NCBI GenBank assembly: GCA_051294375.1
Contig: CM119270.1
Coordinates: 959,238 to 1,023,237, forward strand
Length of the DNA stretch: 64,000 nucleotides
DNA from: Paraspadella gotoi
Taxonomy: Eukaryota > Chaetognatha
Direction: 5' to 3'
Position 1 is the stretch's first letter; each line of letters starts with the position of its first letter. The notes under the pieces are model-generated. The model was not told the origin of the DNA. It ran no database searches and was given only the letters and a program-made list of their open reading frames with translations. Shown here in pieces: positions 39,276 through 50,688 of this stretch. Position numbers and translations under genes: made by a program.

Positions 39276-42200
39276 ATGGTGCTCCATCCGCTCGAGTTCA
39301 CCGACTGCCTCCACGACAGCCCCTACTTTCGCGAGAACCTCCACACTCACGAGGCCGAGCTGAGTCGGACGAGCAAAGCCATCAAAGGCCTCATCAAGAA
39401 CTGCGAAGAGGCCTTCGACTGCGCCCGCGCCCTCTCCAAGGCCCAGCGCACCTTCGCCGACAACCTCATCAAGTTTAAGTTCGAATGCATCGGGACGACG
39501 GAGACGGACGACGAGCGGGCCATCACCGAGTCTTGCGAGAGGATGGGACAAGTCTTGGCAAGGTGAGAGGAGAGAGAGAGAGAGACGGAAAAAAATGAGA
39601 GAGTGGGTGTTTTAAAGAAGGACTTTCCCACATCATGTATATTTCGGTTTCCCAAATACCTCTCTTTCTCCAAAAGTGCCATAGTCCCGTATATGTTCTC
39701 ACCATGCCGCGACATCCCCCACTTCCCTCCATTCTCTCACCATCACTCCCACCACCCCCCACCTCTCTCCAGCATCGAGGACACCCGCGACCGTCTGATG
39801 GACAAAGCCCAGGAGCAGTTCATCCAACCTCTCCGCGATTTCCGCAAGAAGGAGATCGACGAAGCGACGGAGATGAAACGAAAATTCGATCGTCAATCCG
39901 CCAAATTCTCCGCCTGCGTCGAACGCTACTGCGGTGTCAGCGTCAAGAAGGGCGACGGGGCGTTGGAGGACGCGGAGGCGGCGCTCGTCGCCGAGCAGCG
40001 CGGGTTCTTGACGTCGTCGATGGAGTACGTTCTCACGCTGCAGAGGGTGCAGGTGAGAGGGAAATTGGGGTTGGAGAAGAACGGAGGTTTGCTCTTTGCA
40101 TATTGCGCCGATTTCGTTGTGGTTTTAACAGTCGAAATTTATAGAGATATTCTTTGAATCGGGGTGGTAAAAAAAGGCATTCAAGGTTTCAAATGTTTTA
40201 CAAAATTTTTAAAATGACGACATTATTGATAGTGAAAGACCCATCGTAAAATTGAAAGTTTTAGAATTGCTAATCTAGGCTACGAGTTTTTTCATTTTAT
40301 AATTATTTTAATATCATTTTCTCTTTTTTTTTTTACTCCCTGCTTTCCCCCAACGCTTAGGAAAAGAAAAAGTTCGAATTCGTCGAGATCCTCCTTTCCC
40401 TCATCCAAGGATGGAAGACTTTCCATCACGAAGCCTACGACCTTACCCAAGACTTTCAACCTTTCCTCGTGGATCTCGGCCACAGACTCCAACTCACCCG
40501 GGATCATTTCGCCGTCAACTTCGAGTCGGCCGAACGCCTCATGCGGAAGCTTCTCTCCGAGCGCAACTCGGTCGCCGGCGCCGTCCCTCGCTCCACGGAG
40601 ACGTGGAGGAAGCGGCGCTCCACCGTCGGCGCCACCAAGGAAGGCTACCTCTTCCTCATGGACCGAAAACCGTGGGGCACGACCTGGGCCAAACATTACT
40701 GCGCCTACAAGAAGCAGAACAAAGTTATGACCATCATCCTTTACCAACCGGGCAGCTCGCGAGGGATCAGCTCGACGGATACGTTCGTGGTGACGTCCTG
40801 CGTGAGAAGATCTTCCGATTCCATCGAGAAGAGATGGTGCTTCGACGTCACTTCGCAGGAGAAGGCGCATCAGGCGTTTACGTTTCAGGCGCTCGGGAAG
40901 CAGGACAGGTGAGGGAAAGGGAGGGAGAGAGAAAGGGGATCAGCTTTTTTGGTTAGTGACCACAGTTTTGTAGAGTGAAAAGTGTAAAGGCTGTCTTAGC
41001 CCTACGTGGGGGTCGTCTCTCCGTCCTCCTCTCCGTTTTGCTGCAACGTAAAGAGACTGACGTGCGCGTCCCTCGTCTTCGCCGGAAGTGGGCGCGGCCC
41101 TGCCGGACATCCGCTCGCCGTCTTGAGGGAAGAAGAGCCCGTCGACGCCGGATGGGGCGACGTGGACCGTGGTCGACGAGGTCATTAAGACCCTCTGTGG
41201 TCTCCGTGGCAGTGGGTCAGTGTCTGAGCCCCCTGCCTCCACAAGTGTATTCACAAGTCTATCTCAAAGAGAAAGAAAGTGGAGAAAATCTCTTATGTAA
41301 ATGAAGAGAATGAACCACGCCAATCTCTCTGCAAAAAGACATCTTCGTCATCTTCGCTGCTGTCGTCGTCGTCGTCGTCGACGTACTAATTGTTTTGACC
41401 GTCTCATTTGTCTGAGAAAACGAACTTTGCTATAGTTCTTATTAGATTATGTATGATTACTAATCGATAGGTTAGTATTTATACAGTTTCTCTTATCTTC
41501 GATGATAATGAAATGTTTCCAATCAATATTTCCTTGCAAAAGGGACGAGTGGTTGGCGGCGATGGAAGGCAAGGAGCCCGACTACGCCTCCTTCCGCCCG
41601 ACGCCGGCCAAAGCCAAGGACGACGCCGACGCCTTCCCGCGTCTCGACGAAGAAGGAAGAATCTTCGTCGCTCGTTGCGTCCAGATCGTCGAGGCGCACG
41701 GGCTGGAGAATCAAGAGGGGCTCTATCGGGTCGTCGGCAGCGCGGCCAGGGTTAAAAAGTGCGTAGAGATAAGGGATAAGTTGTATTGCATGTTGAAATT
41801 AAGGTATATTGATTGGTGATTGAAGAACGATAGACGGTTTCCTGCCAATTTGATTAGATTAACTACCTCCACAGGATGGTCCACACCTACTTCTTCGGCG
41901 CCCCCGGCGTGGCCCCTCACTCGATGGAGACGCTTCAAAAGGAGTCGGCCGACGTGAAAAACGTCACCAGCGCCCTCAAGCATTTCCTCCGCTCGCTGCC
42001 GGAGCCGCTGCTCACCTTCGATCTGTACTCTTCTTTCGTCGCCGCTGCTCGGCTGGATTCGCGGCAGCAGCAGGTCGACGCTGTAGCGGATCTGGTGCAG
42101 AATCATCTCCCGCCGCTCAATCGACAGGTAAGAGTAGGGAGGAGAGAGACGCATGAAAATTATACGTTTTTTTATTTTTTTATTTTTTTTATTAACAATA

Positions 42201-43706
42201 TGTCAAACGCTCCAAAAAGAAAATACATGAATTATAAGGTTTTACATATCAAAACGTTAATCTGTTTGAACTTGTCCTTTTGACTTTCTTGAGTAATGAG
42301 TATTTACTCTCTCTCTTTCCCGAAAGGTCCTCGCCCTCCTCCTCCGCCATCTGGTTAAAGTCTCCGCCTCCAGCGACCGCAATCTGATGACCCGTTCCAA
42401 CCTGGGCGTCTGCTTCGGCCCGACCCTCTTGCGCAGCGAAGAAGAGACGATGGCGTCGATCATGGACATCAAATTTTGCAACGTCGTCGCCGAACTGCTC
42501 ATCGAATTCAGCGACGTCGTCCTGAACAGCGCCGGTAACGCCGCCCTCGATGGCGCCGCTTTTCCGTCCGGCGTTCGTCCACGCCCCGCCGGTCGTTCTC
42601 CCGTCCCGGGTCGTCGTGATAAGCGTCCGGCTCCGACTCCGCCCAAGCGTCCGCCCAAGTTCCCTCCGACGTCTCCTCCACCGGCGCCGCCTCCGAAGCC
42701 GACGTCGCCGCCGCCGACTCCCGGCGTCGGAAATCCTTTCGCGTCCGGCGAAGAATCCCTCAGTCCGATCACCGATCCCTCCAACCCATTCTACGTTCCG
42801 CCGCCCGAGGCCGAGAACGACTACGCCAGAATAACGCCGCCGACGTCGCCGCCACCACCGAAGGCGGACGGCGTCTCCGGCGCCGTGGATAAAAGCGGCG
42901 CGGCGCCGGAAGACGCCGGTTCCGCACACTCTCGATCATCTTCGGCGTCTTCGGTGGAAGTCGAGGCCATAGAACTTCGTTTCCAATTCGATCGCAATAA
43001 CAACGACAACGAAGACAGCCACGACGACGCCTGTCGTGCGATCGAAGACGTCGTGGACAGTGGCGCCGCCGTGACTGAGTCGAAGACGTTAGAGACAACA
43101 ACAGCGTCGACGACGACGACAACAACGAAAACTCTGTCTCAGTCGTCGTCGCCGCGTTGTTTGACTTCCTCCATCGACGAAGGGCCAGTCTACGCCGTCG
43201 TCCAAAAGGTGGACGCGTCGCAGAATCCGTCGGCCGAGTCGCCGACATCATCCGTCCCCAAGACCGACAACAACGACAACAACGAAGAAGAGGATGAGGA
43301 GGAAGAAGTCGTCCTTCGCGACGCCGCCAAACGTCCCGTCGCCACGCCGCGTCGCCTCCGCCCCGTCTCAGCGCAGCCGCGTCCGGCGCTGCCTCCGCCA
43401 CCGGCTCCTGTTGCTGCCGTGTCGGCAGCTTCCTCTGCTGCAGCTTCCGTTGCCGACGACGACGAAGGCGACTACGACGAAGCCGGCGTCGTGCAACCCA
43501 ACTCATCGTCCAGAGCCTCTCCACGCGCGCCGTCGCGGCTGAAAAAGCCCCAGCCGCAACCACGCCATTCCGCCGTCGGGGGCGTTCCCGGGGACGGGAA
43601 AGAGGCGTGGGTTCCGCCGCTGACGCCTAGAAAGTCGAAGACGCCGGAGGTCGGCGGCGGCGGCGGCGAAGACGACGACGACGTCACAAAAGAGAACTTT
43701 GTCTAA
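39276..43706 (+). CDS. BAR-PH-RhoGAP protein, GRAF/oligophrenin family
   Basis: GTPase-activating protein for Rho/Cdc42 that senses curved membrane, working at the plasma membrane and endocytic sites. Exons: 39276-39562, 39773-40052, 40361-40908, 41543-41758, 41875-42127, 42327-43706 (988 codons with stop). The N-terminal BAR domain spans about residues 1-250 and opens with the family start (LEFTDCLHDSPYFRENLHTH). The PH domain is at about 280-370 (KEGYLFLMDRKPWGTTWAKH). The RhoGAP domain is at about 385-560 and includes the arginine-finger motif EGLYRVVG (Arg near 434), LKHFLRSLPEPLLTF and NLGVCFGPTLLR. The remaining 430 residues are Pro/Ser- and acid-rich, with PPLPP-like runs, and show no SH3 domain. 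That resembles oligophrenin-1 more than GRAF1, though the subtype is not settled. Confidence 0.92.
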
Positions 43707-44781
43707 AGTTTGTTCGTTCGTCATTTGTTGTTTACTTTACTTAACTTAAACAAATTTATTCTCTCAGTATTTTTTTTTTCTTCCATCCGCGAAATCTTTT
43801 TTTGTGTGTGTGACCGACTCCGCTGCGTGCCTTCTAACTTCGTTTCGCTTCCGGAATCCGGAACGAAAATAGTCCAAGCGCTTCCGATAAAAGCGTCCTC
43901 CTCTTTTTAACTAGTCTTTATCGTCGTCGTCCTTTTCGTCGTCGTCGTCTCAAGTCAAATTTATACATCAATCATGTATGTATACTGTGTATAGTATACA
44001 ATGTAAACAACTATAAATGAATGCTTTTTAACAAGAGCCTCACCGGTCCCAGTCCCAAGTGCCTTTTGTTTTTTTGTGTTTTTTTTTAACGTAAAAATCG
44101 CGCCCGTTTGTGCCCATTTGTCTTTTTATCGTTTCGACATGTCCCGACATGTCGCGAAATCCAGAGCCAGGTCGTTTGTCTTCTCCCGTGCATGTTTTGC
44201 GCATGCGTGTTTTCGTTTTTTCTATGGTTTCATTGTTAACGTTAAATAACTGTTGAAGCTTTGCTTGTAGTTTTGATTGTAGTTGTTTTACCGAGGAATT
44301 TTATTTAATATCCTGTGTTGTGGACGCAGTGTACGATTTAGGTTTTATTAGCGGCGGATTAAATACTCAGTTTTGCTTTTATTTGGTGTTGAAGTTAAAA
44401 AGCTTGAAAGTTGAACGTATATTTTATACATACATACATGAATCAGAATTGTTTTAAAGAGTTTCATGTCGGTTTCGTACATAAACTGATTTAGTTTGAC
44501 TGAATTTCTTAGCACGCTTTGATCGAAAATCGTTTATAAAAAAAAAAATCCCTCCTGATCAGTTACTTAATTATCCCTAATAATTTCTTTTTCGAGTGAT
44601 ATATTAATACGCATCTCTGTTGAATCAGATTTTTTCTAGTCTTTTAACGGTTATATTTTTTCTATTTTCAAGTATTTTCTTCGTCGAAGGTTTAGAAAAA
44701 CAAAATCAGTAAAGATTATTATCGTGTTAAAAAAACCTAAAAACGAAACACAATAAAAACATAAACACCCCCCAAAAAAAG
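43707..44781. other. RhoGAP-NUP35 intergenic region
   Basis: The longest same-strand spacer (1075 bases). It contains (GTC)n near 43925, a palindrome TATACTGTGTATAGTATA near 43980, the tandem CGACATGTCC/CGACATGTCG at 44135-44154, and an AT-rich NUP35 leader. No gene seen. Confidence 0.55.
44135..44154. promoter_or_regulatory. Tandem CATG decamers (p53-family-like)
   Basis: CGACATGTCC immediately followed by CGACATGTCG: two near-palindromic decamers with CATG cores and no spacer, similar in plan to p53-family sites, each with one deviation from the purine arm. About 630 bases upstream of NUP35. Confidence 0.25.
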
Positions 44782-46428
44782 ATGCAGAACTTGGCGGCGA
44801 ACCCTGAACCCATGAGTCTTGGCTCTCCGACTTCCCCACCTCCTCCATCCGGTGGTCCGACGACGTCTCCTTCCTCCGCCCACCATTATCTTCCGGGTTA
44901 CCTCCTGGGCGATTTCCCCTCCGTCGCCCATTCTCCCTCTCTGCCCGCTCATCATCGATCCTCCTGGTTGAGCGGCGCCGGTTCCTCCCACTCTCCGCCC
45001 AAGGGGCTGCAATTGGCGCCGTCCTTGCATCAACCGTCGCCTCAATCGGCGCCGCCCGGATTCGCTTCCACGTCCGGTATCCGCTCTGGCTTTCCGTCGC
45101 CGGGTCGTTCCGGCGTCGCCCTCTTGCCTTCTCCTTCGTCGGTTGGGCGAAAGGACTTCAAACCCGGCGCTCCTCCGACCGTCGGACTCTTTGATCACGT
45201 GCAGGCGTCGCCGGCGTCGAATTTGCATCAGGCGGCGTCGGCAGTAACCGCAGGAGCGCCGTCGACGCCGCGCGTGAGCAGCGTCTCCGCGGATTCATCC
45301 TCATCGACGATTCGTCGAGATTCCTCTCTATTTGGTTCTTCGATGATGACGACGGCGACGACGACGACGAGTCCCGAGGACGAAGAACATTGGGTGACGG
45401 TCTTTGGATTCCCGCCCGCCGCAGCATCTTACATTCTGCAGCAATTTTCGCAGTTTGGTAACATAGTGAAGCACGTGATTTCGCCGACGGGAAATTGGTA
45501 AGTCGTGTAAGAGATAGATTCTTAGAATAATACTAAATAAGATTGAGATTTCATCAATCTCATTTGCATATAGTAGTAAATCATTTTAAGTCCAATTGAT
45601 TTTTGTACTGTATTATTATTAGAAATATTTTTGGATTTTACAATGCTTTTCTGAGGACAGGTTGAGGTAGTGGAGGGGATTGAGTCGCGGTATATTTCAC
45701 CGACTGGCAATGTGTATCTGAGTAACTTGTGGTTCGTCTTAAATGAGATTGATTTCTTCAATTTAATTTGAATATTGTAGCAATTTAGAACATTTCTCAC
45801 ATTTTCTAAAGCGTTTCCGTCACATTTTAGCCAGAACCGAGATACCAGGGATTGAACCCGGGGACACGGTAAAGACGAAACGCTGAGAATCGATCGTGGC
45901 GAAGATTGAACTCTCTCTTCTTTTCCCTCCCTTTTCCCTCCCTTCCCCAGGATGCACATCCAATATCAGTCCCGCATCCAAGCGCGAAAAGCCCTTAGCA
46001 AAAACGGCAAAGTCTACGGCAACAACATCATGGTGGGCGTGTCCCAATGCCTCGATCCTAACGTCACTTCCTCCAACTCTAGCGACGTTACTCTCGGCGG
46101 CTGCGAAGTCGGCCCCAACTCTAGCTTCGCCTTTTCCGGCGCCGTTTCGGGTCCGGCCCATCCGGCGCTCTTTAACTCGCCGGCGTTGAACTGTTCGTCC
46201 CCGGCGTCTCTTCCCGCTTCTCCGATGTTGTCGTTGTCGACGTCGCGAATGACGAAGACGCGTTCCATGCGGCCGCTCACGTCCTCCTCGATCCTCAACT
46301 CCTCCGTCAGGGAGGAAAGGGAGGTGCTCAGTCCCGCCTCCTCTGGCGGGAGAGGAGGAAGAGAGGCGACCCCGCAGAAGGAGTCGGGATTCTTGTCCAA
46401 AACCGTCGATTATTTCTTCGGCTGGTGA
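44782..46428 (+). CDS. NUP35: Nucleoporin NUP35 (NUP53)
   Basis: Nup35/Nup53 is a linker of the inner ring of the nuclear pore complex, binding Nup93, Nup155 and the pore membrane. Two exons, 44782-45497 and 45951-46428, give 397 residues. The N-terminus has the family box [14 protein letters not shown] and LPGYLLGDF, followed by a Ser/Pro-rich unstructured region. The RRM-like MPPN domain (about 204-290) reads [35 protein letters not shown] and [20 protein letters not shown]. The C-terminus carries STMRPL-like RSMRPLTSS and the amphipathic membrane-binding end TVDYFFGW. Every diagnostic block is present and length is close to the usual 320-400. Confidence 0.95.
45541..45577 (-). repeat. Short palindromic element copy in NUP35 intron
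   Basis: GATTGAGATTTCATCAATCT then CATTTGCATATAGTAG; a second copy (45741-45780) with AAATGAGATTGATTTCTTCA and TTGAATATTGTAG lies in the same intron. Confidence 0.6.
45741..45780 (+). repeat. Short palindromic element, second copy in NUP35 intron
   Basis: AAATGAGATTGATTTCTTCA followed by ATTTAATTTGAATATTGTAG, a diverged two-armed copy. Confidence 0.5.
45835..45885 (-). repeat. SINE fragment in NUP35 intron
   Basis: On the - strand GGGTTCAATCCCTGG, a tRNA B box, is embedded in about 50 bases resembling the SINE family. Ends are unclear. Confidence 0.4.
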
Positions 46429-46832
46429 CGACGACGACGATGACTCGCGACCAACGCTCGATTTTTTTTTTAAAGCGAGTGGAAAATTGTGCCATTTTTT
46501 TATCTTCATTATATTTTTAGTAAAAAAAATTATCCAATTTTTTTGAAATCTGCGGTTTTTATTTTAACGGATGCAATTGTGACTAGTGACATTGTATTAG
46601 CTGAAGAAAAAAAAATGAAATTCCGACCGAAACAGAAAACTCCAAACTAAATGTCAGATTAGCCAGAAATTTTTCTTGAATTTTGTGTTTTTGATCTTTT
46701 ATTTTTCCATGGACTTGGCCGACTTCTAATGTGCTACCCATTCGATGGGTAATTTTTTTTTTTTATCTTCTTTTTATTGTATCGCGATTAGGAATCCAAT
46801 TGAACTACTCTCCTTCCACCTTGACCTTCGCT

Positions 46833-49800
46833 ATGGCGACCGCGCTCGCTTCCCGCCAAACGAGGCTCTTGCTCATTTGGTCTCAAGAACTATTGTCGTC
46901 GTCGTCGATTTTGCGGTCGTCGTCGTCTCGTCCGACTCGAAGGTTTTTCACTGCGCAGACAATCGCTCTTTCTTCTTCTCCGCCCGACGCCAAGGTGAGG
47001 AAGTGATGGAGGGGTGAGGTGAGGAAGAGGTTTTGTGGTGAGGATGAAGAGAGTCACAGAGACGAAGGGTGAGTGATGGAGAGGAGAGCATAAGAGGTTT
47101 AAAGTTTTGGTAGGACCTGTAAATGCCATGTCATGGGTTTGTAATACGCATGCAAGTGTATTTTAACTTTAAAGAACTTTATTTAAAGGCGCCGTTATTT
47201 TAACTTGACTTTTTAGCTACGCCTTTCTTCCCCCTTATCTCTCATTTCTTTCCTTTCAAAGAATGTCCACTTAAACGACCTTTTTCGCGACGAGGTCGAC
47301 TCCCTCTCCACCCCATCCCCCACCGCCTCCGCTCCTTCCACTTTCGGCAAATCTCATCAACACGAAGCCATTTCCGCCGCCTCCTCCGCCGACGAGCTCT
47401 TCCGTTTCGTCGTTGGGCGGAGGTCTTACTTTTCCGCTTTTCCCGGCGCCACACTTAGCGCTCTCTCGCGGCTCAACCGGCTTGATAAAGAAGGCGCCGC
47501 GGCGGCGGCCGCCGCGACGCCGCAGGAGGACGCTGAATACGCCCGCAAACTTTCGGCGCTGACGGCGCCGCTCGGTGGTCAAGCTACGACGATGCCGACG
47601 CCGCTCGTCGCCGCTTGTCTCAAGAATCTTGTCCAGCAGCTACATCGACGCCCGGTGCTAGCGGAGGTCGAGTCTTTCGTCAATGTCGTGGGTGAGTTGT
47701 GGATTGGGAGTCGTGAATTCGACATTGTGGTTTCAACATTTTGTTTTTGTCGTCTCTTGTCGTCGTCGCTCAACTTTTTCTTCTTCTTCAGAATCCTTTG
47801 AAAACGAGGCTTGCTGGAGATTCAGGGACATGGAGCTCAAATCTTTGGTCGGCATCTTTCAAAGTTATCCCAAAGAATCCGTGCGAACCTCACAGGTTTT
47901 TGAATTTCTTTTACTCTTTCCTACGTATTTGTTTTCAACTTTTGAATATAACATAGTTAAAGATATACAGAAATTAATTAACGGTCGCCACATTTTAAAG
48001 AAATGTTCTCGTTTTTCACTACCCTCACCATCACTCTGAACTACCCCCCCCCCCGGGACTGACATTGTTTCTCTCAGTCCTGCCTATTCGAGGCTGTGGT
48101 GAAGCAAATCGAGCTCCGCTGCTCGGATGTTGACTCCCCTTCCCTCGCCATCGACGTCCTCTACATCATCGAGGGAGTCGAAGGACTTCCCGAATCCCTT
48201 CGCCCGAATATCGAGTCTCGTCTACTCGAACTCGCTGACTCCATGACCCTCAAACAGATCGTCACCGTCCTGGGATTCTGTTCGCGGAGTCGTCGGGCCG
48301 ACCCCGCCCTACTCAAGATGCTCACCTATCAGGCGTCAAAGCGAGGGCAGCCCTTCACCGTCCATCAGGCGGCAAAGGTTCGGGAGTGGGGGGACAACGG
48401 GGGAGGGGGGGCGAGGAACTGACGTATTGTACCAAACTCTCATTTGCATGTTGCAGAAATGGGGAGAACGTACATGTTGAATATTATCTAAAGGTTTTCG
48501 CTTTTAATTGTTGTATCAACAAAAGGAAATAACTGTGCCGTAAATCATCAATACAATGACGCTGTTTCGTATCTCTCTTCAGACGGCGTTTTCCTTGGCT
48601 TCTCTCTCCTTCACCAGTTTCCCTCTTTTGGAGAAAATCTGTTCGGAAGTGAAGGGAGAATTGGAAGGGGATTTCGGGGACGTCTCTCTCTTTCATCTCT
48701 CCTCTCTGGTCACCTCTTTCGCCGCTCTCCGGTGGAAGGACGAGGTGAGCTTGGAACCAGTTCTTAATAAAGATTGTTAGAAAATGAAAGTGATAAAGTT
48801 GTAGCGGTAGTATTTCATACCCCCGTTACTCGTCCGAGAATCAGTCCGTCACTTCAGGTGGGTTGGACGCCGCGTCGCGCTTTCTTGTGTAAATCAGTCC
48901 TTTGGGTTGGGAAGGGGCTCGTGCTACCTCCGGCGCCATAGGTGCTGCTGATTCTCGGACGAGTAACGGGGTATGAAATAGTGCGAGGTAGTGGTGCAGT
49001 CTTATAGTGTGACACACTGAAACATTAAAAATGTTTAAAAAGTTTTACAAATTCTTTAAAGAAAAAAAATTTCGTTTTAAAAGGCGAGCCCATTTTCAAA
49101 ACCACTTTCCTTCGCCAAGTCAAGTCAAATCAAAACCAATCAATATTTAATTTAGATATAAAAATAATTTTGGTTTTTACTACAGTTTTAAGATTGAAAA
49201 AAAACTTTACAGGTTAGTCACAGACGTTTTTTTTTCTAGCGGCGGGTTTCAGTGTGTCACCTTGTACGCGTTTCTTTTCTACTTTAAAGATTTTAAGATT
49301 TCCTTCTAGGGCTTACTGGATTTGATCTGTCGTTGCTTGCTCGACAAATGCCAAAACGGGGAGGAAGATGGGGTGAGAAAACTTCTAAATTAGGAAATAA
49401 GTAAATAAAAATAGAAATAGATAAAATATTAACAAATAAATGTATTTATCCCCCGTAGTCAAAAATCTCCTCTTCCCTCATGACTTTCCTCAAATCCTTC
49501 GCCGTCTTGAATCATCGTACTGAAGCGACGACGCCGCTTTTACCTCTAATCCACGGCGCCATCGACGCCGCTTTTGACGACGACGCCGTCGATCTCGCCG
49601 CTCGCATCGACTCGGTGTCCTCTTTGACGCAACTGGAGATCGCGACGCCGGCGGAAATCGACAAAGTTCTCGTCTCCGTCAACGCCGCTCCCGAGGAGAC
49701 GCTTTCGAGAAAGACTCTTCTCAAGGTGATGCAATTGAACGCCGAGGCGTGGACTATGGGCGCCGCTTATTCGGGCGCCAAATTAGATTCTCGTTTGTTT

Positions 49801-50370
49801 CCGGCGCCATCGTCGTCTCAGACGGCGCCCTCCACTCAACCTTCTCGTCTCGAACAATTCCGTCGAGAAGTGAGAGAGTATCTCCCGGCGGCGAAGGTCG
49901 AAGCCTCCCTGCGGCGCGAGCCAGAATCCGCCGTTGCCCCCGCCGCCGCCGCGGCGCCGCCAAAGCGGAAATCCTACGTCATCGACGAACCCTTGCTACT
50001 TCTCTGCGGTCACGTGGTCGACTTTGTCCTCGTCGTGGACTCCAAGGGAAACACCCTTCCGGTTCCGGATCGCCTCGCGCAATCTTTGCGCGCGCCGGGT
50101 TCGGATTTGACGCCGGTGACGCCGCTATTGGCCGCCGAGGACGACTCTTGCGTCGCCGTTCTTCTTCTCGACGCCTTCGACACGACGCGGCCCGTGACGA
50201 GTCCGATCGGCGAGAAGGCGAAGGCGACGCGACACTTGGCGGCGCTGGGGTTCAAAACCTGTTTCGTCGAGTTGAGATCTTTTTTCGCGGAATCAAAATC
50301 GCATCGAAGTTCGTACTTGAATCGCGTCGTCACCGCCGCCGTGGATCCTCTCGAGTCATACGCGGGATGA
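46833..50370 (+). CDS. FASTKD-family mitochondrial RNA-binding protein with RAP domain
   Basis: FASTK-domain proteins act in mitochondria on processing, stability or translation of mitochondrial RNAs. Exons: 46833-46994, 47262-47691, 47792-47895, 48078-48377, 48583-48744, 49310-49372, 49459-50370, in phase, 710 residues. The N-terminus is Arg/Ser/Leu-rich with no acidic residue for about 50 positions (ASRQTRLLLIWSQELL), fitting a mitochondrial presequence. The middle is made of helical repeats (ESFENEACWRFRDMELKSLV; FSLASLSFTSFPLLEKICSE) as in FAST_1/FAST_2 regions. The C-terminal RAP domain is at about 637-700 (CVAVLLLDAFDTTRPVTSP; ATRHLAALGFKTCFVELRSF). Which FASTKD paralogue it matches is not clear; the family call rests mainly on the RAP domain and layout. 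Confidence 0.75.
48437..48456 (-). repeat. Half copy of the TATGCAAATGAGAT element
   Basis: CTCTCATTTGCATGTTGCAG, antisense orientation, about 125 bases before a FASTKD-gene exon. Confidence 0.5.
48811..48980. mobile_element. TA-flanked MITE (mariner-like)
   Basis: Terminal inverted repeats of about 32 bases: TTTCATACCCCCGTTACTCG...AGAATCAG at the left, matched by CTGATTCTCGGACGAGTAAC...GTATGAAA at the right (one C indel). TA is present on both outer ends as the expected target duplication. Internal 100 bases have no coding capacity. It lies in an intron of the FASTKD-type gene. Confidence 0.8.
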
Positions 50371-50688
50371 ATGAGGCGGATATTCGTTTTCCAACTTTTT
50401 GTTCTTAGTATTTAAAACAGACGCCGTCGTTTCGTGATAGTAACTGCAAAGTTTTGTTAGCAAGTATTTTTTTTTTTAAAGTATTTACAAAAAAGATATC
50501 AAAAGAAATTGAGGTTTTTGTTTTAATTACCTATTGTCCCTGAGTTTTAATTTTGACGTGAAATTTTTTTTTTTAAACTTTGGGTTTACTTTTAATCAAA
50601 TTTCTTTTTTTGTTGATGACCGGAGATGATTTTACCAGATATAATAATCTCTTAAACCACGCCCATTCCGGAAAAAACTTTGCGTCAT

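Noticed and set aside
42249-42929. Arg/Gly-rich - strand frames over the RhoGAP tail
   Set aside because: Shadows of the Pro/Ser-rich coding tail caused by GC-rich codons.
50680-50688. Start of USP19 three codons upstream at TTG
   Set aside because: TTG is not a likely start in an animal nuclear gene; the ATG at 50689 is the first in frame.
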